27,827 nt of DNA from DATKCA01 sp035544675 (GTDB lineage: Bacteria; Acidobacteriota; Thermoanaerobaculia; Gp7-AA8): positions 1-27,827 of the forward strand of contig DATKCA010000042.1 in the NCBI GenBank assembly GCA_035544675.1. Direction: 5' to 3'. Positions 7,195-14,100 of this stretch are shown here, in pieces (position 1 is the first letter of the stretch; every line of letters begins with the position of its first letter). The notes under the pieces were generated by a model. It was not told the DNA's origin, searched no databases, and saw nothing but the letters and a program-made list of their open reading frames with translations. A program made the translations under genes and the position numbers.

Positions 7195-8047
7195 CCACCC
7201 GATCCTTCTCCCGCCAGATCTCCTCGACCCAGCCTTTGAACCGCTCCCGTGCCGGGCCCTGCTCGACGATGGCCGGATCGTAGAACCCGGCCGGCACGTC
7301 CAGGAGGCGCGCCCGTGCGGCGATCCGCGGCACGCGCCCGGTGACGAAGTCCCGCATCGTGACCTCGTGACCGGGATAGCAAATGGTCACGTCGATGACG
7401 CCGTCCAGTTGATCGCCGAGGGAGACGAGGACGAAGCCGGCGCCGCCGATGCGCGGCCGCAATAGATACTGATAGGGCGACTCCTGCTCGCCGTGCTTGT
7501 CGCGGCTGAAGCGGGTCCCTTCCAGGAAGTTGAGGATGGCGGCCGGCACCCTGCGGTAACGCCGGCAGGCCCGCTGGGTGGTCTCGAGATCCTTGCCCTG
7601 CTTCTCCTTATGGCGGGCCAGGTACTCCGGCGTGTACCGCCTCATGAACGGGAAGTCGAGAGCCCAGGCCACCTGCCCCACGACCGGCAGCCAGATCAGC
7701 TCGGCCTTGATGAAGAAGCGGAGGAATGCCACGCGGCGGTGGAGGAGCCGCTGCACGACGAAGATGTCCGTCCACGACACGTGGTTGCTGAAGATCAGAT
7801 AGTGGCCGTCCCGGTCGAGATCCCCGGCGATGCGCAGGTCCCATTCAGTGGGCAGCAGTGCGTCGAAGATCCGGTTGTTGGCGGCGACCCAGCGGTCCGC
7901 GAGCCTGGAGACGAAAGCGATGAGACGCCACCGCGGCGGACCGGTGAGGACGAACTTGAACATTGCGCAGACGAAGACGATCGTCCCCCACACCACGAGG
8001 TTGATCGAGAGCAGGAGGAGAACGAGAGCGCCGCGCACGGTGTTCAT
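7178..8047 (-). CDS. PlsC-like 1-acylglycerol-3-phosphate acyltransferase family protein
   Basis: A 289-residue membrane protein. One strong hydrophobic segment at about residues 6-35 anchors it; the acyltransferase core follows. The HX4D catalytic motif is NHVSWTD (His89-Asp94), and FLEGTRFS (174-181) is the phosphate-binding motif of the LPLAT/AGPAT family. These enzymes transfer an acyl chain to lysophosphatidic acid or related lipids at the inner membrane. The large post-motif region (GGAGFVLVSL, PAGFYDPAIVEQGP) is closest in style to YihG-type acyltransferases. I chose ATG 8047 because it overlaps the stop of the GlsB-like gene (ATGA); the open frame extends further upstream only through that gene. 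Confidence 0.88.
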   Translation of the reverse strand: MNTVRGALVLLLLSINLVVWGTIVFVCAMFKFVLTGPPRWRLIAFVSRLADRWVAANNRIFDALLPTEWDLRIAGDLDRDGHYLIFSNHVSWTDIFVVQRLLHRRVAFLRFFIKAELIWLPVVGQVAWALDFPFMRRYTPEYLARHKEKQGKDLETTQRACRRYRRVPAAILNFLEGTRFSRDKHGEQESPYQYLLRPRIGGAGFVLVSLGDQLDGVIDVTICYPGHEVTMRDFVTGRVPRIAARARLLDVPAGFYDPAIVEQGPARERFKGWVEEIWREKDRVVEALL

Positions 8048-8295
8048 CGGCGCATCCGGAGCAGGCGGGCCACGCCGAGCACGGCGGCAGCTCCAAATAA
8101 CGTGAAGAGCCCCGCGCGCCAGTCTGGCTCCTTCCAGCCGCCGAAATCGAGAGCCGTGGCCGTGACTCCGAGAATGACGCCGGCCACCACGCCGAGCAAC
8201 ATCTCGCCCAGCCATCGCTCCGGACGCCCCGCCCGGATCAGCCGCGCCGCCGCCCCGGAAGCGGCCCCGCTGACGAGCCACATGACCAGACCCAT
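8044..8295 (-). CDS. GlsB/YeaQ/YmgE-like small membrane protein
   Basis: An 83-residue, three-helix membrane protein. The glycine/alanine-rich first helix (MWLVSGAASGAAARLI), the helix LLGVVAGVILGVTATAL and a third (AGLFTLFGAAAVLGVARLL) match the pattern of the transglycosylase-associated family, which despite its name has no proven enzymatic role and is often stress-linked. No Shine-Dalgarno site is seen; CATAAT lies seven bases before the ATG (8308-8303 on the minus strand), suggesting a leaderless transcript. It is translationally coupled to the acyltransferase and divergent from the response regulator at 8360. Confidence 0.75.
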   Translation of the reverse strand: MGLVMWLVSGAASGAAARLIRAGRPERWLGEMLLGVVAGVILGVTATALDFGGWKEPDWRAGLFTLFGAAAVLGVARLLRMRR

Positions 8296-8359
8296 GGAAA
8301 CGATTATGGCTCAGCAGTTAGCACGGGATTCGCAAGAGTGGCCACCTGGAGACCGGACG

Positions 8360-8779
8360 ATGCTCGAAACCGCTAGGCACAAGGCCAACAAGATCCTCGC
8401 CATCGAAGACGATCCCGACGTGCTCGCGCTCTACAAATCGTTCCTGCAGAAGCGGGGATACGAAGTCCTCTCCGCCGCGGGCGCGGTCGAGGGGATGAGC
8501 CTCCTGCAAAGCCATCCGGACACACGACTGATCCTGCTCGACCTCAATCTGCCGGGCATGAGCGGTGAGGAGTGGATCGCCTGGTACGTGCAGCAGGGAA
8601 AGCGGACGCCGGTCGTGGTGGCATCGGGGAAGGGCGACATCCTCACCATCACCAAGGGCAACAACATGACCGCCGCTCTCACCAAGCCGTTTCACATGGA
8701 AGAACTGCAGGAGCTCATCGAGGTCCTGCTCGCCGACGACTGGCACGATCAGGTCAGCGTCGATCGGAGGATGCATTGA
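8360..8779 (+). CDS. Single-domain CheY-like response regulator
   Basis: A 139-residue receiver domain without an output domain. The acidic pair is Asp17/Asp18 (IEDDPD), the phosphorylated residue Asp61 (LLLDLN), the conserved hydroxyl Ser89 (VVVASG) and the invariant lysine Lys109 (LTKPF). I chose ATG 8360 because GGAG stands eight bases before it; upstream in-frame ATGs at 8294 and 8306 would only add a tail without domain character. With no kinase nearby its partner is unknown; single receivers act by protein contact or as phosphate relays. It ends just before a long inverted repeat shared with the facing ferredoxin gene. Confidence 0.9.
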   Translation: MLETARHKANKILAIEDDPDVLALYKSFLQKRGYEVLSAAGAVEGMSLLQSHPDTRLILLDLNLPGMSGEEWIAWYVQQGKRTPVVVASGKGDILTITKGNNMTAALTKPFHMEELQELIEVLLADDWHDQVSVDRRMH

Positions 8780-8785
8780 GGCAGG

Positions 8786-8872
8786 CGTTAGGCCTTAGTC
8801 CTTGGGCGTTAGGGGAATCGTTTCCCTACCGCCAACGCCTAAGGCCTAAGGCCTAAGGACCAAGGCCTAACG
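8786..8872. terminator. Long imperfect inverted repeat between convergent genes
   Basis: CGTTAGGCCTTAGTCCTT (8786-8803) pairs with AAGGACCAAGGCCTAACG (8855-8872) with one mismatch. Inside it GGCGTT pairs with AACGCC, and GGGAA with TTTCCC at the tip. The right side carries extra tandem copies of the heptamer CCTAAGG. It fills the gap between the response regulator and the ferredoxin and overlaps the last codons of the latter. A two-way terminator is inferred; no long T run is present. Confidence 0.6.
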
Positions 8873-9103
8873 TTCCCCATCGTTCCCGATGGCTTCGACC
8901 GGGCAGTTGTCCATAGCGTCCTTCGACAGCGTCTCTTCCTCAGGTGTCTCGGGTTGTTTGTACACGTAGGAGAATCCGGCTTCGTCGTTCCGCATGTAGT
9001 TGGCGGGAGCGGTCTCGCGGCAGAGATCACAGTCGATGCACTGCGAGTCCACGTAGTAGCGGCCGGATGCCTGGCCCGGCACCTTGTCATTCGGATCTGC
9101 CAT
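8867..9103 (-). CDS. Small [4Fe-4S] ferredoxin
   Basis: A 78-residue acidic protein. Cys22, Cys25 and Cys28 (CIDCDLC) plus Cys67 (NCPVEAI) are the four ligands expected for a single cubane cluster; it lacks the second cluster motif of 2[4Fe-4S] ferredoxins. YYVDSQCIDCDLCRETAP is typical of the one-cluster ferredoxins that shuttle electrons in the cytoplasm. The start at 9103 has GGAG nine bases upstream; the longer open frame to 9334 runs into the opposing SIMPL gene and is not used. Its redox partner is not evident from its neighbours. Confidence 0.9.
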   Translation of the reverse strand: MADPNDKVPGQASGRYYVDSQCIDCDLCRETAPANYMRNDEAGFSYVYKQPETPEEETLSKDAMDNCPVEAIGNDGER

Positions 9104-9185
9104 GTGCGGATATCTCCAGAGAGGTAGCGGCGTCGAGAGGCGGCAGCATTCTACGGATTTAGAGTCGTCAAATCGAGGAGGCAGT

Positions 9186-9902
9186 ATGAAACGAGCACTC
9201 ACCCTTCTTTTCGTCGTCACCATGGCAGCATCTGCGTTCGCACAGACCCCGCGGCACTCCGGTCCGTGGGGCGAGTCGATCACCGTTTCGGGCACCGGCC
9301 GGTCAACGGTCACACCGGACCGGTTCACGTTCACCGTCGGAGTGCAGACCGTGGGTCAAACCGTCGACCAGGCCGTCAACGAGAACAACGCCCGCGTCGC
9401 CGCCGTCGTCGCCGCTCTGAAAAGGGCGGGAGCGAAAGACACCGAGATCCGGACCTCGAACTTCGCGATCTGGCCGCAGCAGGACTATACCCAGGGAAAA
9501 CTTCCGCGCATTCTCGGATACCAGGTCTCGAACACCGTCGCCGTGACCAAGAGCGAGGTGGCCGAAGCCGGAAAACTCCTTCAGGTCGCCGTCAACGCCG
9601 GAGTGAATCAGTCCTCCGGCCTTCAGTTCGAGGTCTCTGATCCCGCCAGGGGGCGTGGGGAGGGGATGACCGCGGCGTTCCAGGACGCGAAGGCGAAAGC
9701 GACGCTGCTCGCCGCGGCCGCGGGTCGCAGTCTCGGCCGCGCGCTGACCATCAACGAAGGCGGGCAGTCGGCCCCCACTCCGTATCCCATGCCGCGGATG
9801 GCCATGCGGGCTGAATCGGCTCAGGCCGTCTCGGACATCCCCGTCGAAAGCGGCAGTCAGGACATGACTTACAGCGTCACAGTCACCTTCGAGTTGCGTT
9901 GA
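9186..9902 (+). CDS. Exported SIMPL-domain protein (DUF541)
   Basis: A 238-residue protein with signal peptide MKRALTLLFVVTMAASAFA. The body has the SIMPL/DUF541 pattern: ITVSGTGRSTVTPDRFTFTV, then NARVAAVVAALKRAGAKDTE and RTSNFAIWPQ, and a conserved C-terminal strand pair ending TYSVTVTFELR. Family members are periplasmic or outer-surface oligomers of poorly known function, some protecting against oxidative stress. GAGGAGG four bases before the ATG at 9186 fixes the start; the frame is open upstream to 9084 but without a site. It is divergent from the ferredoxin, with 82 bases between the starts. Confidence 0.88.
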   Translation: MKRALTLLFVVTMAASAFAQTPRHSGPWGESITVSGTGRSTVTPDRFTFTVGVQTVGQTVDQAVNENNARVAAVVAALKRAGAKDTEIRTSNFAIWPQQDYTQGKLPRILGYQVSNTVAVTKSEVAEAGKLLQVAVNAGVNQSSGLQFEVSDPARGRGEGMTAAFQDAKAKATLLAAAAGRSLGRALTINEGGQSAPTPYPMPRMAMRAESAQAVSDIPVESGSQDMTYSVTVTFELR

Positions 9903-9949
9903 TTGAGGCATTCTTGTTGCACTACTAATAACCATGGAGGATCCACTCG

Positions 9950-10192
9950 ATGGACAACCGTAACCGTGACAAAGTCAACCGTCCCACCGACTCAGAGAGC
10001 GTCAACCGCCCGACCGATCCCGAGCAGGATTCGAGCGCGGACTTTGGCCAGAGCAGCGGCCGCTCCGAGGGCCTGAACAACCCTGACCGGGAAAGCAGCG
10101 AGAGCGACGTCAGCAGCATCGGCGACACCGAGCGCTCCTCGCCGGGCGGGAAACAGGGCGGCCGCAGCGGCCGGTCTGAGGGAGAGCACTGA
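9950..10192 (+). CDS. Small disordered hydrophilic protein
   Basis: An 80-residue protein made almost entirely of polar and charged residues. It contains an internal doublet VNRPTDSES / VNRPTDPEQ and a repeated SGRSEG near residues 35 and 73. No domain is recognisable. GGAGG stands in the 20 bases before the ATG (9936-9940), and a perfect hairpin terminator follows the stop, so a real, separately ended gene is likely. The composition resembles dispensable stress or hydrophilin-type proteins, but that is only a resemblance. Confidence 0.6.
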   Translation: MDNRNRDKVNRPTDSESVNRPTDPEQDSSADFGQSSGRSEGLNNPDRESSESDVSSIGDTERSSPGGKQGGRSGRSEGEH

Positions 10193-10233
10193 AGATCGCA
10201 GTGGAAGTCCGCCCTTTGGCGCTTAAGTGAGAG

Positions 10234-10264
10234 AAGGCCGCGCGCGAGCGCGGCCTTTTCTCTT
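10234..10264 (+). terminator. Rho-independent terminator
   Basis: A perfect 10-base stem AAGGCCGCGC / GCGCGGCCTT (10234-10243 and 10248-10257) with the GNRA-type tetraloop GCGA, followed by TTCTCTT. It ends the transcript of the small disordered protein, 42 bases after its stop. Confidence 0.85.
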
Positions 10265-10277
10265 ATGATCGACCCCG

Positions 10278-10727
10278 ATGGACTCAGCCGAGGTCGTGAT
10301 AGCGGCCGCGACCGAGAGCGATGTCGGTGAGATCAAGCGGCTCCTAATGGAGAGTGATCTTCCCACCGCCGGCGTCGACGAGCATTGGCGGACGTTCATC
10401 GTCGCGCGGGACGGCGATCGGGTAGTCGGATGCGGCGGGTCGGAGACGTACCAGGTCGCCGCACTCATCCGTTCCATCGTCGTGGAGCCCGGCTACCGCC
10501 AGCACGGGCTTGGACGGAAGATCGTCCGGCAATTGCTGGACCGCCTGGCCTCCCGCGGCTTGCGCGAGTTCTACCTGCTGACCACGACGGCGGAGGCGTA
10601 CTTCGCCAGGCGGGGTTTCAAGAAGATCGATCGCGACGAAGTGCACCCGCAGCTGCTGGCCTCGCGCGAGCTCCAGGACGCTTGCCCCGCCAGCGCCACA
10701 TGCATGAGACTGATCATGCTCAGGTAA
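10278..10727 (+). CDS. GNAT N-acetyltransferase, ArsN2-like
   Basis: A 149-residue GNAT-fold enzyme. The acetyl-CoA binding motif is EPGYRQHGLGRKIV (motif A, V/I-x-x-x-x-R/Q-x-x-G-x-G/A), preceded by ALIRSIVV. LLTTTAEAYFARRGF and the ending CPASATCMRL are typical of the ArsN2 arsenic-resistance acetyltransferases and their relatives. No other ars genes are nearby, so the substrate is unproven; ArgA-like small acetyltransferases share several of these motifs. There is no Shine-Dalgarno site; TATGAT lies eight bases before the ATG. The next gene starts five bases after its stop and is probably co-transcribed. Confidence 0.85.
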   Translation: MDSAEVVIAAATESDVGEIKRLLMESDLPTAGVDEHWRTFIVARDGDRVVGCGGSETYQVAALIRSIVVEPGYRQHGLGRKIVRQLLDRLASRGLREFYLLTTTAEAYFARRGFKKIDRDEVHPQLLASRELQDACPASATCMRLIMLR

Positions 10728-10731
10728 TCCG

Positions 10732-11601
10732 GTGACCGGGCTGGCGGTGGCGGTGACAGTTTTCGACGTACACATCCATGTGCAACCGTGGTCGATGCTG
10801 AAGCCGGAGGTGCTTCCGCTCATCGACGACGCCGCCCATGCCGGCGCGCGCGAGGCGCTGAGGTCGCCTTCGCACCTGCTGCGGTTTCTCGACGCCAACG
10901 GCGTGGAGCGCGCCTGCTGCATCAATTACGTGTCGCCCGACGTCATGGGTTTCACGCGCGAGGTGAACGACTGGGTCGCGGACTTCACGCGCGATCATCG
11001 CGACCGCCTGGTGCCGGCCGGCTCGGTGAACCCGCTCCACGAGAAGGATGTCCGCTCTGAGATCGAGCGCGTCCTGGACCTCGGAATCGGCATGATCAAG
11101 ATCCATCCGCCCCATCAGCTCTTCTCTCCCAATGCGTATCTCCACGAGATGCCACAGGTCGCGGAGATCTATGCGGCCTGCCAGAGCCGGGGAGTGCCGG
11201 TGATGTTTCACACGGGGACGTCGATCTTCCCGCGGGCGCGGAACGTCTACGCCGACCCGATGCCGATCGATGACGTGGCCATCGATTTCCCGAAGCTGAC
11301 GATCATCCTCGCGCATGCCGGACGTCCGCTCTACGGGGAGACGGCCGCGTTTCTGGCGCGACGCCATCCGAACGTGTTCCTCGATCTCTCCGGGATCCCA
11401 CCGAAGGCGCTCCTCCGATACGTGCCCCGGCTCGCCGATCTGGCGGACAAGGCGCTGTGGGGAACGGACTGGCCGTCTCCGGGCGTGACTTCGATCAGCT
11501 CGAACATCGAGTCTTTCCGCGCCCTCGGTCTCGGGGAGAAGGTGGAGAAGCGGATCCTCTGGTCGAACGCGGAAGCGATCTTCAGTCGCGGGCGCGCTTG
11601 A
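10732..11601 (+). CDS. Amidohydrolase family 2 metal-dependent hydrolase
   Basis: A 289-residue TIM-barrel enzyme of the amidohydrolase-2 type. Metal-binding HIH (His14, His16) opens the barrel; His125 (KIHPP), His160 (MFHTGTS), His195 (LAHAGRP) and Asp246 (WGTDWPS) follow in the usual order. The family includes hydrolases and decarboxylases of aromatic and other carboxylates; the substrate cannot be told from sequence. The start is taken as GTG 10732, almost touching the preceding acetyltransferase; GTGs at 10747 and 10753 are alternatives. Its last 20 bases overlap the end of the convergent guanylyltransferase gene. Confidence 0.87.
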   Translation: MTGLAVAVTVFDVHIHVQPWSMLKPEVLPLIDDAAHAGAREALRSPSHLLRFLDANGVERACCINYVSPDVMGFTREVNDWVADFTRDHRDRLVPAGSVNPLHEKDVRSEIERVLDLGIGMIKIHPPHQLFSPNAYLHEMPQVAEIYAACQSRGVPVMFHTGTSIFPRARNVYADPMPIDDVAIDFPKLTIILAHAGRPLYGETAAFLARRHPNVFLDLSGIPPKALLRYVPRLADLADKALWGTDWPSPGVTSISSNIESFRALGLGEKVEKRILWSNAEAIFSRGRA

Positions 11602-12412
11602 TGTGGTCCGGAATCACGACGCCGGCGCGCTCGAGCGCCTCGAACGATCCGACGTCGGACCAGTCGAAATCGCCGCGGATCGTGGCCACGTGCGACGCCT
11701 TCTCCATGAGGGCGTAGTCGATCGAGGTCTCCGGCATCGTCGCGTAGTTCTCCGCGGTGACGTTCACCAGCTCCGGAGCGACGCGCTGCAGCTCGGCCCG
11801 GAACACTTCGGGCCGCCAGATGAACATGCCGCCGTTCCACGCAAAGTTGCCGGAGCGGAGGAACTCCTCGGCCGTCTCGCGGGAGGGCTTCTCGGTGAAC
11901 CGGAGCAGCCGGATGACGCCGGGCTCGATCTCGCCGCCCAGCTCGAGGTAGCCGTAACCGGTGTTCGGCTCGGTCGGCTCGATCCCCACCGTGACGAGAT
12001 AGTCGGCGGTGGCCGCGAACGTCCACGCCCGCTCCAGGACCCGGACGAACTCCGGCTCGTCGCCGATGTAGTGATCGGCAGGGAGGAATGCCACAGGGGC
12101 GTCGCCCCACCGCTTCTCGACGGTGAATGTGCAGAGCGCGATGGCAGGCGCGGTGTTGCGCCGAACCGGCTCGGTCAGCACATTGGCGGGTGGCAGCTCC
12201 GGCAGATGGTCGAGCGTCTTGTCGCGGTACTGCTCGGTCGTGGAGACGTAGATCGCGTCGGGCGGTAGCGCGTGCCGCAGTCTTCCGAACGTCTTCTGCA
12301 TCAGGGACTGGCCGGCGAACAGCTTCAGAAACTGCTTCGGATTCTCGTCCGAGCTGAGGGGGCGGAGGCGTGTGCCGGCGCCTCCGGCCAGGATCACCGC
12401 CGCGCGTTTCAT
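11582..12412 (-). CDS. Mannose-1-phosphate guanylyltransferase, short form
   Basis: A 276-residue nucleotidyltransferase that would make GDP-mannose from mannose-1-phosphate and GTP. The signature GGAGTRLRPLS (10-20) with PKQFLKL, then LPADHYIGD, FTEKPSRETA, FAWNGGMFIW and SIDYALMEK, identifies the ManC/GMP family. It stops soon after the core motif FDWSDVGSFEAL, so it lacks the C-terminal beta-helix portion found in the usual enzymes of about 350 residues; its end overlaps the convergent amidohydrolase by 20 bases. It starts within the last codons of the glycosyltransferase fusion (ATGA overlap), suggesting that it supplies sugar donor to that enzyme. Confidence 0.88.
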   Translation of the reverse strand: MKRAAVILAGGAGTRLRPLSSDENPKQFLKLFAGQSLMQKTFGRLRHALPPDAIYVSTTEQYRDKTLDHLPELPPANVLTEPVRRNTAPAIALCTFTVEKRWGDAPVAFLPADHYIGDEPEFVRVLERAWTFAATADYLVTVGIEPTEPNTGYGYLELGGEIEPGVIRLLRFTEKPSRETAEEFLRSGNFAWNGGMFIWRPEVFRAELQRVAPELVNVTAENYATMPETSIDYALMEKASHVATIRGDFDWSDVGSFEALERAGVVIPDHIKRARD

Positions 12413-13881
12413 GCCCGGATCGGTTCGCTGCCCTGTTCTGCAGCCGCGCGAGGCAGCTGCGGTGCCACCGGCGCCCCGGCCTTGCGGCCCACGGCAAGCA
12501 GACTGAGACCGCTCTTGGGACGCGATCCGTCGAGCGCCCGGATCAGCGGGACCATGATGTCGAACAGGCGCGACTGACCGGCCGGCAGCGCGGTGCGGCC
12601 GAGCAGCTTCGAGTTCAGCCACCAGGCCAGCTTCGAGAGGCGGTTCTGATACGAGACGTGTTCGACCTCGAACCCGGCCCGGCGCAGCTTCTCCAGCAGC
12701 TCGTCCTTCTCGTAGCGGCGCTCGTGGCCCATCCCCTTGTCCAGCGTTCCGAACAGACTCCGGCCGGCCGGCACGAAGACGACGACGCGGCCCCCTTCCG
12801 ACAGCAGTTGCGCCGTGCGACCGAGCGCGCTGTCGTCGTCGATGGCGTGCTCGAGCACGTTCACGAGGGTGACCGTGTCGAAGCTGTAGCGCGCCAGGTC
12901 GAGTGACGATTCGGATTCCAGGTCGAGCCGCTCGACGATGATGCCGGGCCGCCGGCGGAACGCGTTCTGAAGGCGGTCGAGATACGGAGTCTCCTTGTCG
13001 CCGGCCACGATCAGCTCCCGGCCGTAGAGCAAACGCGTCATCGTTCCCCAGCCCGCGCCGGCCTCGAGCACACGCTGGCCGACGTACGGCTTCATGCTCT
13101 CCCATACCCAGCGGTTGTAGCGATTGAGGCGGCCGCGGCGGCGCAGCGTCGAATACGTTCGAGGCTCGCCACTCGCGTCGTGCACGAGCCCGTAGCGGAG
13201 GATCGTCCAGATGGCGCTGAAGCCGTCCTTCCAGCTGATCTTCTTGCCTTCCCAGTAGTCGCGGCCGTAATACGAGATCGGCACTTCGTAGATGCGATAG
13301 CCGCGCTTGGCCACTTTCGCGGTGATCTCCGGCTCGATGCCGAAGCGGTTCGAGTTGAGGCGGATGGACTGGATGACCTCGCGCCGGAAGGCCTTGTAGC
13401 AGGTCTCCATGTCGGTCAGATCGAGGTTCGTGGTCATGTTCGACAGGAACGTCAGGAACGTGTTTCCAAGACGATGCCAGTAGAGCATGACGCGGCGGGG
13501 GTAGCCCTCGAAGCGCGAGCCGAAGACCACGTCCGCATGCCCGTCCAGGATCGGCTGGACCAGCTTCGGATACTCCTCGGGGTCGTATTCGAGATCGGCG
13601 TCCTGGATCAGGACGACGTCGCCGCGAGCCTCGGCGATCCCGCGACGGATCGCCGCCCCCTTTCCCTGGTTCTCGGGCTGGAGGAGGTGGCGGATCTCAG
13701 GCCACTGCGTCGCCAGCGCCGCCACGACATCGCGGGAGCCGTCCGTCGAACAGTCGTCGATGACGATGATCTCCTTCTCGATGGGCACTTCCTTGACCCG
13801 GCGCAGCAGTTCCACAACCGTGGCCCTCTCGTTGTAGCAGGGGACGATGACGGAAAGGACGGGGGGGCGGGACTCGTTCAT
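12409..13881 (-). CDS. Glycosyltransferase family 2 fused to a SAM-dependent methyltransferase
   Basis: A 490-residue two-domain enzyme. Residues 1-235 are a GT2 domain of the dolichyl-phosphate mannose synthase type: VIVPCYNE, IDDCSTDGS (41-49), DADLEYD (94-100) and GSRFEGYPRR. Residues about 250-450 are a class I methyltransferase with motif I VLEAGAGWG (271-279) and NVLEH (341-345). Such fusions are seen in environmental bacteria and are thought to build and methylate a lipid-linked or exported sugar; the acceptor is unknown. There are no trans-membrane segments of the ArnC kind. TAGAAT lies ten bases before the ATG and no Shine-Dalgarno site is present. It is coupled to the guanylyltransferase. 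Confidence 0.9.
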   Translation of the reverse strand: MNESRPPVLSVIVPCYNERATVVELLRRVKEVPIEKEIIVIDDCSTDGSRDVVAALATQWPEIRHLLQPENQGKGAAIRRGIAEARGDVVLIQDADLEYDPEEYPKLVQPILDGHADVVFGSRFEGYPRRVMLYWHRLGNTFLTFLSNMTTNLDLTDMETCYKAFRREVIQSIRLNSNRFGIEPEITAKVAKRGYRIYEVPISYYGRDYWEGKKISWKDGFSAIWTILRYGLVHDASGEPRTYSTLRRRGRLNRYNRWVWESMKPYVGQRVLEAGAGWGTMTRLLYGRELIVAGDKETPYLDRLQNAFRRRPGIIVERLDLESESSLDLARYSFDTVTLVNVLEHAIDDDSALGRTAQLLSEGGRVVVFVPAGRSLFGTLDKGMGHERRYEKDELLEKLRRAGFEVEHVSYQNRLSKLAWWLNSKLLGRTALPAGQSRLFDIMVPLIRALDGSRPKSGLSLLAVGRKAGAPVAPQLPRAAAEQGSEPIRA

Positions 13882-13937
13882 CGGCGCGGGTATTCTACGG
13901 AAGTTTGATCTCTCACCGCGTCGGAAGGAGCCTTTGG

Positions 13938-14047
13938 AAGGATGAAGGATGAAGGATGAAGCTCATAGACGATGAACGCGGAACGATGTAGACCGGGAGC
14001 GTGAGTTCATCGTTCATCGGTGCGTTCATCCTTCATCCTTCATCCTT
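13938..14047. repeat. Inverted repeat built from the heptamer GGATGAA
   Basis: A perfect 23-base inverted repeat, 13938-13960 against 14025-14047, made of tandem AAGGATG units on one side and CATCCTT on the other. A second nested pair CGATGAACG (13970-13978) and CGTTCATCG (14011-14019) lies inside. It occupies the divergent gap between the glycosyltransferase and the DUF92 fusion, where a terminator is not expected. It may be a mobile palindromic element or a replication-slippage product. Confidence 0.75.
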
Positions 14048-14100
14048 GAATCATGTGTGATGAGGGATGATGAAGGCCGAACGGTGAAGGGCTCTGCAGG

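Noticed and set aside
7493..8779. A plus-strand open frame reaching far upstream of the response regulator
   Set aside because: Upstream it lies antisense to the acyltransferase and GlsB genes; the receiver domain and a Shine-Dalgarno site place the start at 8360.
10234..10278. A full -35/-10 promoter for the GNAT gene
   Set aside because: TATGAT is acceptable, but the -35 position falls in the terminator stem and matches nothing.
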